Below, in pieces: positions 25,101 through 38,300 of a DNA stretch of 64,000 nt. Position numbers and translations under genes: made by a program. The stretch spans positions 1,240,001 to 1,304,000 of the forward strand of contig WARS01000054.1 of NCBI GenBank assembly GCA_008933995.1, read 5' to 3'. The stretch comes from Datnioides undecimradiatus. Lineage: Eukaryota; Chordata; Actinopteri; Lobotiformes; Datnioididae. Every line of letters begins with the position of its first letter. Position 1 is the first letter of the stretch. The notes under the pieces were generated by a model that made no database searches, was not told the DNA's origin, and saw only the letters and a program-made list of their open reading frames with translations.

Positions 25101-28100
25101 CAAAGATGTAAAAGAAGAACAAGTCATAAAACACACTTGGAAAAAAATGTATTCCCAATTATTCTGCACTCATTAAAAAATCCAAAATAACTACTTCAGT
25201 GTGCTCCCCTATCTGGCTTGAATTATGTCACTAACTCTTAGGCATGTAAGCATCTAAGTTGGTCAAGAAATACAAACTAAAATGTCTTTTTTTTCTCTGT
25301 TTTTATCAGTGGTTGAAAACTGTGATGCAAAATACTGAAAATATGCATATCAATATACATTTTTAAGGTGATTATAAAGATATAAACTATAAATGAATCA
25401 CTCTAATAAGGTAAAATGTAACATTTTGCATTTGTAATCACAGTTTCCCATACTGCCCACAGCATCCACAGCATCCTCCATGCACCTACTTTTCATTGTC
25501 TCTCCCTCAGTGTCCATATCTCTTGTGCCCAGTCCTGTCTGTCTTCCTTCCCCCTCTATAGCCTCTCCCACTCACTCCCTACACCCTCAGTGTTCTCGGT
25601 GCCCTCCACCAGTCCTATCTCTTTCTCTTTTGTCCCCCCCCCTCCTTCGCAATAGTCAATTCCCATAAACCTCCCTGGGCTGTCCCTCCTCCCCCGTGTT
25701 CTCGTTTTCTTCTGTGCGCCCCCTCTCCTCCTATATGCCTCTTTTCATTCATTCATTTATCCTCATTGACACACTGACACCCTCGTTCAGCCAGAGGGGT
25801 TGACACATCATTTGTTTACTTCACACTGACAAGGCTGGCTTCAATAAAGTCTCCGCTTTAGTTTTTTCCCCCGTTCTCTTTCAACCATTTCAGAATTCTC
25901 AAATGAATTCAGACCAAGGATCACCCAGATGGTCCCTCTCGCTTCTGTTGAATATTCTATTGACACAGTGTCCCTTTTTCCATTCAACTGTCATAAGCAA
26001 AACTCAGCTTTTTCTTAAGAAACCTGGTACAGAAAGTAAGTTTGAGATGAGCAGTTGGAGGTTTTTGTTTTAACGTCTTGTAATGTAAACCTACGTCTAG
26101 GCTGTGCCCATCACGTAGACTGATTTGTGATCTCACAGTGTGAAATTTGTCATTTTGTGCTGACATAAAACAACTAAACAGCAGTAAAACCCTCACGTTT
26201 GAGAAGCTGGAACCAAAACATAAAAAAGGATGTTGTGCTTGTTAAATAACTTTCCCCGACACCAGGATCCCAATGTGAGCAGGAACGCTCTGGATCTGCT
26301 CTGCATGAAATGTGCCATTTGATATCTTCTGTTGTTATTCAGCGCTCCATGAATGAATTGAGTTGAAATTGGATTAAATGAGTGGATTATCAAAATAACT
26401 CAAAGCTCTTGCAAAGAGCTGACCTGTCTTTTAGTGTGATGTGTGAAGTGTGAGCGGTCAGAGTCTTGGTCAGCTGGGTTAGCAGCAACATACAGTGGAT
26501 ACATAAAAGGGTACAGCTGTAGATGGTTGTCACATTAAGGGCTGACCCGTACCTGCTAGGAAGCCCTGTTGGTTTTCTCCATATTCGATCTCAACTTTGG
26601 AGCCTCGTCCTGATCATTGCCGTGGTTCTGAGGTGCCACATTTTGTCCACTTTCACTTTTGTTAATTTGCTTTACTACAGTGCGTCATGCTCCACCCAAA
26701 GCCTTCCCTGTTCTTTAATAATCTTCTCCTGAGTGCTACTTTTAAACTTGTCTTGTCCAACCACAGTCAACTGTAAAAGTGCCATTAAACTGATGTTGTA
26801 TTAGTTCTGCACCTAAGTCTTAGCTTGTGTTTGATTGTTAGGGGTGGAAAGACTGCATGTTGGTCTTCAGTATCCAGGAGCTCACCGGCCATCACACCCA
26901 TTAAAGATGTCTCCCGTGTAAATAGAGTCCGCAGTATTAGTAATACCATGTACTAATGAATAGTTTACTGTCTGAAGCTCAACATTAGCATGTCACCATC
27001 TGTGAAATGCTCCCTGGCATGTTTCTAAATAAGCTGACAGAAAACTTCGAGCGCGATTGCTCTCTTTTCATTTTCTCCCAAACACTCCATCTCCTGCTGT
27101 CAGCAGCCGTTAGCAGGATGGATAGCTCAAAAATCTGATCTATTTTCAATTACGCATCACTCTATTCATCACCTCCTCTGCCTCCTCTGTCTTCTCTTCC
27201 TCATCCCTTTGACTGATCCTCCATCTTTCAATGTTGCATTGCACACATTCGCATAGCCACACTTTAATTCATTCAGAGAAAGAGTGACAGTGTTAAAACA
27301 ATCGAGTGCCCTCCTAAACATTAAGTCAGTGTTTTACTCGTAGGTCCCATCCTAATGTGAGTCCGGTATAAGTGATGGGATCCACAGAGTTAATGTTAAT
27401 GTGGTTTCAGCAGTTGGATTTAATCAAACCAGGTGTGTGCCCTGTGAACCTGAGCCAATACTTAATGATCCACCAAACATTTTAAAGAAAGTTGTATCAT
27501 TGTTTATTTTTAGTTTGTGAGATTGGCTTCTGTTTGAAATAACAGCCCCCCATTGTCCCATCCCTCTTTCCTCTGCAGGGCCCAGTACACCGTTTTGGTC
27601 CCTGCCCTGTGGAACACTGAGGTCCAAGACTGGGAGCTCAAATGTATGAACAGTCTGGTGTTGGACGAGAGCCACCACGGGCCCAAAGCAGGTGTGTGTT
27701 AGCAGAAGCTAATAATGCAAAGGGACACCAGGGACCGCTCTGCACACAGTTGCCCAAAGTCCAGTGACTTGCTCGGCCTACATCACTTAACCTTTAGCGG
27801 CACACATGCCGATCTTGTTACACATACACGCACTCTGTTCTCTGGTCCTAATGTCAGTGTGCATCGTGGTCGGACCTTGGGGAAGACATCTCCGGCTTTT
27901 TCCTGAGAACACTGTCACAAAAGGAGGAAACAGTCGCCCCTTGTTCACTTCCCTTTCACTACGTCTTAAAGAATACACTGCCTGTACGCATGCTTTTCCA
28001 TTCACAGGCTTTTTACTCTTCATTTTTTGCTATTGTTTGGACAATTTGAGATCAAAAGAGATATCTGAAGCTAATGTTTTACCAACGCTTGTCCCCAACT

Positions 28101-30898
28101 GTGCCGTTAATTAGCAAGATGTGGGAAATAGTTCCCTGACAGTAGACAGACAGCAACTAAACAGCATGGAAGCATGTTCTTTCTGACTCAACTACAGGAG
28201 ATAGCCCTTAAAGCAACTGTATTTACTGTAGGTGCAGCATCAGTTGACAATCTCCGAAAGCACTGATGACAAAGTTCACGTAAAGGCTTCTTGTGTGTGC
28301 GCGCGCTCGTGTGTGTGTGTGCATTTGCCTACTATAACCTGTCAGATCAAAGAAGCTTTGAAGGTTGTTCAGATATCAGCTCCACAAGATCTGGAAACCC
28401 CTCACCACCGGAGTCTCATCTTCACAAAAGGCAGACAGATTGGAATGCATATCTGATGTGCGTGTGTGCGTGTGTGTGTGCGTGTGTGTGTGTGTTTGTT
28501 GCTGTGCGCGCGCATATGCTTGTGTGGGTGCGTGCATGCCGACAGACTCAGAAAGGCTACAGGGATGAGTCACAGGTTGGTGGCTGCAGGGCTGTGTTTG
28601 TCAATGCAGCTGCGAAGACAGAAAGGAGAGGGGCAAGAAAATGAGACTGTGTGTGTGTGTGTGAGCGAGAGCGAGAGAGGCTGGGAGAGAAAGAGTTGTG
28701 TAAGTGAGAGAGTATTTGTGAAAAGGGCAGAAGAATCTGAGAGAGCATGAGAGGTTTCCTTTCAGGGCAATTGGAAGCCACAAAAGCATGTTTTACGGTG
28801 GTGATAATCCATCACCTTGTGTTTGTCTGTGTGCGCGCATGTGTGTGTGTGGCTGTGTGTGACTCAGGATGAGTCATCCTTATTTGCTGGCCTGTCAGAC
28901 TGTCTAGCCCTCAAGGCAGCTCGGGAAACGAGCTGATTCATTTGCTACCAACACAATCCAGCGTTCCTGCATTTTCTCCTTCTCACACACTTTCACTCAC
29001 TCACTCTCTGTCACTGCCACCGAGCACCGTCACAGTGTTGTTACAGATCTTATGGCATGTGTTCCACACTCCCATTAACAGCTCACGACCTCTACTCCAG
29101 AGTGAGTAACCAAATGAGTGTTAATTCTACTGATGCACATAGACTGCTTCTAGAGATGAAAGCTGGTGCATCCTTTAGAGACTGTGAAGCCTTTGGAGGC
29201 TAGTTTGTGATATTTGGCTACCAAAATACCAAAATTCATGGGATGTTACATGCATAACACAGTCTAACAAGATCGTTGCTTGCTGCTTTATTAAGGATAG
29301 CAGCTGAAGTCACCGCTTCAAGTCACAGCAATCACAATGTTATGGAGCGCTGACACAGAAAAAACTAAAATCTTCTTAAACCACAGCTTCCACATCGATC
29401 CGGCCGCATGCACCGAATGCTGTTTGATCAGGGAGACCAGTGGTGATCCCATGGCACAACTAACCTTTAGGCAAACTTGTATTCATATACATTCATAATG
29501 GCCTCTATATCATGACAAGGTATCATGGTACAAGGTACCTTGCTGTTACTCAAGACAAAATCATTCTTGGATGTGTTTTAGACAGTCCGTTTGACAAACT
29601 GGCTCGTTTCCCCCACATACCCAAAAACAGTTCTGTTCCAGTTCAGCTCACAACCCCAAACAACCCCAAACAACTCCTCACAAAGCCCCAGCAAGACCAG
29701 CAACTCCTGGACACACTGGGAAATATGGTCCCACTTTCTCCCGCCACAGTTTTGGAAATTTTGCCACTTGACACCATTTTCATTCATATATACGTGTCTA
29801 ATTTCATTTATATTCAAAATGTAAAAAAATATTATAAATATTATATTAAGACAATGATGGGTTTCATGAGTGCATGGCCCCATGAAGGGAAGGTGAATTG
29901 ATATTGTTGAGTGTCTCAGCTGTGGCAGGGTCCCCGGGGCCCATCTAACAACAGGCTGAATCAGCCATAAAGTGAGTTGAGGTTATGCTGAGTCAGGCTT
30001 AGAAGCTCTCAGAGCAGGTAAATGTGTCCTTCTGTCCTTCTATGGGCTCCTTCCCAATTGTATTCCACTTGTTTTCCTCTCCCCTACCTTTGGCCCCCCT
30101 CGTACATTATTCTCCTTTTTATTCAGCTCCCTCGTGCCCTTTTCCACCCTTTCCTCCTTTCCTTTCCTCCGTTGTTTCCTCCTCCTCTCCTGTCATTTGT
30201 TCCCTCCCCTCTCCTGCTCTCTCTCATGTCTGCTTTTTTTCCGTGACTTCTCTGGTGTAGCAGCAGATGCCAGAGTCCTGTTCTCCTCAGCAGGTTCCCT
30301 TGATACCTACTTCCTGTCCGCCTGCTGTCTGAGCCTTAGTGCAGTGACTCAGCATTCATGTTATTCAGTGCCCCTAAACAACCTCCTGCAGCCAGTGCTG
30401 CTTTTTTGCTTATATAAATTTTAATGCCATGATGATTTATGACACAATATCATGCATGTTCTTTATGAAAGTCAGGCTTTTGTCAGATCTTGTGCAGTGT
30501 CATTTTAGATGTATTGAACCAGCAGGTTCTTCCATTATGTGCTTCATACCTGCTGTAGTATATTAAAAATATATTGCATACCTTTGACCGCAGCGATACA
30601 GCACAGATAAACGTTATTATCTTGGAGCTAACTTGCCTTTTTGACTCTGAGACAGTGACCGGAGAAAAGAAGCTCTGAAGTCTGAGACAAATCCTGTCGA
30701 AAACAAATTCAGCAGAAGTCCTCCCACTGTGTTTCCATGTACTGTATGCATGCGCTTCCTTACTCTTCCCATCAGTGAACTCGATGCCCATCTGTTCTCT
30801 AAATCTCTGTTTTATCCCCTTGTTCACACCATTTTTGACCTCACTGTCCATCTGTTATTTGGCTTCAGCAGAGTCTCTGCAGTAGTGTATACGTGTAG

Positions 30899-30950
<52 letters not shown>

Positions 30951-33900
30951 CTAGACTGCATCAAAATCGGTTCAAACAAAACAAAGACAAAATGACACCG
31001 TTTCCCTTCTCTCTTTGTGCCCTGGCTTATAATAAATGGATTAAAGGGATCAGGCACAGAATACCTGCGTAGTACCTTTAGTGACTTGCACCTTTCATGG
31101 CTTTGCTTCCATTTCTAAATCAGATAAGCAGGAGAACAGAGGCACTGGAGATATGATCGGGACGTTTCTTGAAGACAGGCACTGAGGGAAGGGGAACTTG
31201 AAAATGGAGGGGCATTTCCTCGTTGGAACAAGTCAGGTCAGGTTAATCAAGGGTCAGAATAACTTGGCCGAGGTTCAGAGCTGGAGTGACCTCACACACA
31301 AACACACAGGTTATAAGAGAGCTGATGTGGAGTGTTTCAAGGGTAAGAATGCGGAGTCCATGACCTCCAGAAACAAAGGTGTTCTCCTCTCAATGCTACT
31401 TTTGCTCTTTTGGCACCCTAAAGGTTGGTCCAAGAGGTCACGGACACACACAAACACACAGGTCCCAGGTGGCCGAAACAAAAAGTGAGTTCGGCTGAGC
31501 TTTCCAAGAGCCTCCTAATAAATAGCCCCAACATCACAGTAAGGTGTATCTTACAGACAGAGAACAGTAAAATAAACACGTACAATGGCCATAATGTACA
31601 GTTATTGATTTATTGTTTACATTGCTTAGATGGCAATTATCATGAGTAGCACAACAATGCCCGCAATTCAGAGACGTGATTCTGATTAGATCAGTGCAGT
31701 AGTTCAGTGGATGTGCCCTTGTCACATACAGATCCTCTGAACTGTTTTCAGAGGATGTATCTGCAGAATTCGAGGTTTTCTGTAACGAAGACGATACCTA
31801 TGGCAGAAATAATGAACTTTCGAGCATGTTACCTGAAAGAAGTATAAAATGAAAGTGGCCGACAGAAATATCTGCATCATCTATGTTGTTGTTGTGGTCT
31901 TGTGGTCTAGGGGCGCCTGTTGGGACTGGATTGCATCTATTAGTCTCACAAGAATGTCACCTTTCTAACCTGGATAAGGCTTCTTTGCCGCAGGCACTTA
32001 GCCTACCTATGACCCCTGAGTTGGGCCTGCTTTCTAGTAAGCTTTGCTCTGTGTGAAGGTTTGTTCCCCCCCCGCCCACCTCTCCATCTCCATTTGTTTT
32101 TGATGGTTGAAGTGGAATGCCACCTGCTTGATCAGCCCTAGGCTAATGTACTCCCCTCATTCTATACCTCTCTTGTGCACGGGAGCTTTACTAATGTAAT
32201 TTGGTACATGTGGTAAAGCAAAAGGAGGCTTTAAGTCTCTATTTCAGTCTCTGTATGCTACTTGATCATGCTTCCGGCACAAACAGGGGTCAGGGTGCTT
32301 GTTTATTTTGGTCTGCGATGGTAAATGAGCTTCTCCGCTAACCTCTCACTTTAACTTCCATGGGACGGAGGGGTCGTAGTGTTGTGCTGTTTGTTTACTA
32401 TCCACCAGCAGTGACTTAGATGTTGTTCTTTTGTTCACCTTCAGGTTGACTAGCAGGCTGTAGGAAGTGGGGCCAGTGTCCCGGAGGTTTATCAGGCTAC
32501 CAGCGACGACTGAGTACAAGTAACTCAGTCATCTCTCCAATCCCATTTTAAAAACAGTTTTATTGTTTTTCAGTGTCAGCTTGGCAGTTTTGTGATACAT
32601 AAACTAATAAAAACCCAACAATTATTGATTTTATTGCCCTTTATCTTTTATTATTGGCATTTACCAGCTAAAAACTAACTGCTAACAAGTGCTTCTTTTA
32701 TCTAACAGTCCAGAGCTTCTTTACTATCACATGTGACGCAAAATGCAACAAATCTTCTCATTGCAGCAGCTGAAAAAACATATTTTCACATAATTTCTTG
32801 AGATACAACGGAAACAATCAAACGTTAATCATCTGGTAGAGTAACCGACTAATTGTGTGAGTTTAAATAATTCATATTTCATAGTCTACCTTTTTCGTGA
32901 AGCTTAAGTAATTAAGGGTTTGCTTTATTATGTTGCAGTTACAACAGTTTTTTACCTGTGAATGACTTCAGCAAAAGAAAGACCGGTCTGAATGTCCTCA
33001 TCTCCCCTCATTAAAGTGGAGCACGCCGGCTGGTTAGGGATTCTCTGCTTGTTTGCACGTGGTCCCTAATTAGATAAAATTAGGAGAAGAATGAATTATT
33101 TGTGATTTCTGTATAAACGCGGTAGATGATGGGGCGAGAAGCCGCAGGTGGGAGAGGAGATGAGAAGAAAGAGAGAGAAAAGCCTTTTTTTCTTTTTTTT
33201 TTTTAAAGGACGCGAAGGGAAAGCAGCGCTGGATCGGATCCTTCCAAACGCCTCGGTACTCTCCTCCAGGGTTGGACCCTCAAGGTTTTCCAACCTGCCT
33301 TACTTCCTCTGTGTGTGTGCATATTCACACACTCCAGCTCTTGTAAATTACCCAGCACCACCCTCTCCTTTTGTTGCCCTGTTGCACACTGTAAAGCCCC
33401 TGTGCATATCCTACAGTATGTGTTTGTGTGTGTGTATTGCTTTATAACTGAGGTGAAAGGGAGCGGCCGTGTTAGCGTGTGTAAGAGCGAGGTTACGTGC
33501 ACGTGAATGAAGCAGCTTTGTTTGTATTCTGAAGTAGAACTCAGCTCCCAAACTCCAGCGGGGAGGTGCGATCTTAATAATTAATAGATTTTCTTAATTA
33601 TGTTTACTTGTAAAATCTGGGGCATAATTTCTCAGAGGTTATGATGATTTGCATACACTTAATTTGGGTCGTCCTCTTCTTGCCAAACAAAGGGAGAAAG
33701 AGTTTTCTCTGCTGCACTTTTAATCGAAAAGGCTGCAGGAAGTAAGAAGCGAGCGGGGATACGAAGGCATGTTGTAGAAAGTCTGTCTGAACAGAGGGAT
33801 GACAATGAGTCTGAATAGCAGGAGCAGATGGACACAGTGGTTCAGAACAGTTAGTTTGAGACTCTGCCTACCAATGAGAAAGTTAAATAATAAAAGAAAA

Positions 33901-35249
33901 TGAGGAAAATGGTGAAAAATTGTTTTGTTCAACTATTGAAATTTAGAAATGTAGTGATTTCACAGTCTCTCGCTGTCCATCTTTACTTCTTTCACTCACT
34001 CACATACGCACGCTGTTCTGAGCTGAACATTTGACTGCGTTTAGCCGTCATCGTAGCATGCCACAATAAAATATTAAAGCTGCCGAGGTTAAATTAGAGG
34101 CCCCAGACTCTGTTCAGATTGCTCATCATTCTGCTTTCAGCAGCTGTAATTGCGGGTTAGAAAGCAGCGATATGGTTATTTCAGTTTCTGTTTCATCCTC
34201 CCACTCTCAGCCTCTCCACCCCTTACCCTCTGCTCATCCCTCATTCCTTCACTTCCCTCTCTCATATCTCTTTTCAGCATCGCCTTTTAGCGTTTTGACA
34301 GTTCTCAGGCTCTGTCTCCACCCTGCCTCGGTAGCCTGTGGGATGTGTTACGTATTCCTCAGCGCCCAGCTTCACGCAACTCCAGCCTCTGGAGTCCAGT
34401 TTTGACCTTTGCCCTCTGGGGATGAACTTTGCTCTCGCAGCAGGCTTTAAGGCGCATTAAGACACAGGTTCTGAATGACAGGGTGTGGTAAGGGTCAAAA
34501 CTCACAGGTCAGCGGGGATCAGGGCCGAACAGACCCACTCTCCTCTATTATGCCCTTCTCCCCTCTGTCCTCTCTCTTTCTCCTACATCCCTCTCTCCAT
34601 CCCCATCCTATTTGATCACCATTACTTGCTGCATAGTGCATAGTTTAACGCACCATTGCTCTTTCCTCCTTCCTCCTCTTTCCCTCCCTCTCCTTTCCTA
34701 CCTTTCTGTGGATTTATTTAAAAAATCATCACTCACTGTCGGCGCCAAATTCACTGCACTTCCTAAGAGAGTAGTATATTGTATATAAAGTAAGTATAAG
34801 TAAGTATATTGCTTTGATTACATGAAAATCTCAGGTGTTATAACCTTAACTGTGTAGACACGATAAAGACTTCCTTCAGACTGCTACTAGGTTCTCGCCA
34901 CCAGCTTCCTCAAATTGGTTTCACCAAAGAGTCTCAATACTTTCTCCACATTTTCTTTAATGAATCATTTAATTGTGTTCATGATCGAGCAGTTTGTAGA
35001 CTTTCTAGCTTCCTAGCTGCCACCCACCACTGGATCCCTGTCCTCCCCCTCCTGCTCTCCCTCTCCCATCTCCTCAGATTCTGCCTCGCCTTCGTCTTTG
35101 CTGTTACTTTTTCTTCTCCCTGCTTCTTCCCACACTCCCTCCCCGCTCCCGCTATTCTCCTCGCATTGCCCTGTCACAGCCTCCACACTCTTAAGCCATT
35201 GATTTACCAACCCACTATAGGGACTTTTCTTTTCTTTGAGCTTTGCATG

Positions 35250-35300
<51 letters not shown>

Positions 35301-38300
35301 CAGACTCAATCTGTGCATTTGTGTTCCCATTAAGGGCCCGGTGCTTTGCTCCGATCGTCATCACGCACACGTTGGCTGCTACGTGCGTTCCCAGCCACCA
35401 TTAAATACACACTCCTTAGGGAGCTTTAGCTGTCTGTCAGTTTCACGCTCACGTGCGAAGATGCAAAAACAAACCGCGAGAATCATTTAGCTGCCGTCTG
35501 CCATCTGATTAATCAGGACATACAGTCTGAGATGAGATGTTGATCCCCTTGGGTACCAAAAGTATTCTAATAAACCCAGACTGCAGTGGCAAATATGAGT
35601 GTGGGTGTCAGCGTTTGACCGTAATTGTGTTTGTGCGATTTGCTCTGAAGGATCGCCTGAGGACATGGGTATTTGCTCGTGGTTTGAGCGAAATGGTTTC
35701 GAATTCCCAAACGTAATAACGAATGATGATTGAGTGATGATTGAGTGATGAATGTGGGCTGCAGCTCGTGAGGCCAGATTAGATATTGTAAACACCTGTT
35801 GCTTCCAAGCGACTTGGAGCTAAACTCATGACAGGAACTGTGACTGAGACCTTCCTTTGACTGAGCAACGTAAAAACATCAGATACGTATATTTTTTAAT
35901 ATATTTTAATGTCAAACACCCGTTGAATTACACGTTTAGTTTATGATATAAACAGGTTTTACATTTGATTACGTCAGACTTTCATGTCAGATGCTTTTTA
36001 CATATTAAGTAATATATAGTGATGAGTTTTATGGACATTTATATGCCTTTAACATAATAACTTAACATGTTAATGTGTTAGCGTTGGCTTGCTACTCACC
36101 TAGCTGTCCAGTATGTTGTTACTTACCTCTACTCAGCTAGTAGTCTACACTGTTGACGTGTGCTATTCATAACCAGCGGTCGATCACACTTACGCTTTGC
36201 TTATTTTATAGTTTATCAAATTTAATATTGACTTCTTAAATTTCCCGGCTGTGTTTGAAACCATCGAAAGAGAAAACAAGTTCACCTTCTCTGCCCCCGA
36301 AATGGACTTCAGCTGACTGTGACTGTGGCTGCTGACAATGTCAACACTTTTGAGGTACATCACAATGCAAGAACACTGTAGATAAGGAAATGTACACGGT
36401 ATGAGGATCATCAAATTGTCATATCTTCGTTCAACATGAAACCACTATAGCGTTGCGACCCTGTAGTGCCCAGTGACCTTGTTTTCAAAGATGTCTCCAG
36501 GAGAAACCGATGGGCACGGGGCATGGGTCTGTGAAGCAGGAAAGTACTGGACCTGTTGATTTCTATCCTGTCATTGTATTAGCTGACAAAAAGGAGAACC
36601 CTGAACACCAGCCAAATTCTTTTTGATAATAATACTCTAATACCGAGTGTCTATTTAGTAACCGAGCTCTGAGAATTAACGGTAGACTGTTTTTGTAACA
36701 GTTACGTCTGATGAACTAAACTGTGTTAACCGCTTTTGTTTGTGTGCATGTGTGTGGCAAGCCATGCACACTTCTTGGCTCCTTCCCTGACTGTATTGTG
36801 TTGTTGTAGGTTATGTTTCTTTAACCTCCCTATCTACTTTCCTGCATCTGTTGGCCCCTTGCGTTTTTCTGGCGTTAGACACATTTTTTTTTTTTGTCTT
36901 TTACTGCGCACACAGACTCTGGAACACGTGGAGACGCAAACACACACTGAAAAGCATGAAAAACATAAAGCTCTATGTTTGAATAAGTAAAAAGCTCAGT
37001 CTCATTCAATCCAGCCAGGAATCAATCTGAAACTGTTAAAACTGTGTCCAACATGAGTATGTGAGGCAGAGGGGAGTTTTCTATTGTGACTCCTCTTTCA
37101 GACTGTTTTTCTTTGTAAGTGGACCAAAGCCTCTCTGGAAATCCCCGCTTTGATTTGTAATCTCTCCTTTTTTGTCTCCTTCCTCCATTTGAATATGTGT
37201 TTCATATTCCTCTGTGTCTGCATTTATCAGCGCAGTCTCAATAAACCAGTGATTCATTTGTTATGTAAGCTGTCACTGTGCAGTCTAATACAGCCTAATA
37301 CTTCATATATCATCTAACATATAAATTTGATTACATTTCCATGTTGTTTCTTAGAAAACATCTGGCCAGTTGGATCCAATTCTATAGGCTGGTTTAGTCT
37401 AATGGTGTCATACACTCCATGTAACCTCTGCAAATTTGGAGGAATTGTATTGTTGCTGAGGGCTTAGAACTATAAGCAACTTTGATGTTAGCGATGAGCT
37501 AGATTGATAAAATACCTACATGTCCACACCTCCAGCCAACATCTGCTAGTACCTGGATAAAGCTTGTTAAGGCTGACTGAAAAGGAAATAAATGGCTTTG
37601 TTCAGTGATTCAGCCTCTAATTCCTCTACTCTGCTTCTACTTTAAATGAAAACATTGCAGAAATTGAATTGTACTGTATAACATATGAAGTCAAATATTA
37701 AATATTTAAGAAGAGTTGTGGAATAAAGGAAGTGGAGTAACCACTGTGGGGTTATAGTGCTCACTGATCTCAATAGGAAACAACAAAAGGTCATTAGTAT
37801 GCCAGCATTTAAAGTTTTATCACAGTAAATATGATGTTTGTGCTTTTATTTGAAAGACTATGAGCTAATGTGTGTGGACTATGTCATTATCTCACAGAGA
37901 GCAGTGCTGCTAATCTTTGTTTTGCCTTTTGCAAAGTTATCAGCTCATCTCCAAATACACAAGCCATCTGGGTACTGTTGCACCAGTTTCTCTTTTCCTC
38001 TCTTCTTGCAGTTTCCCTTCCCTCCTGCCCATCTTATCTCTTTCTCTCACACCTTCGTCTTTTCTGTCTTTTCTGTACTCCCGTCTTTCCCCTCCGCTAC
38101 TGTACCCATTAGAAAAGGTCAAGCAGTCCTTTGTGTTGTTTGACCACACGGTGTGCAGAGGGATGATATGGGAAGACTGCAGGTTAATCAGTCACATCCA
38201 GTCAGCTAAAATAACAAATAACTTTACTAGCGCTCATTGTCCTCCATTTTTCTGAGATAAGGAGCCAGTGGTTGTCGCCTCCAGTCTGTAGTTATTAAAC

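Noticed and set aside
29512-29901. 129-codon open frame with Pro/Gln-rich middle
   Set aside because: There is no homology I can recall, an AT-rich low-complexity end, and no splice evidence.
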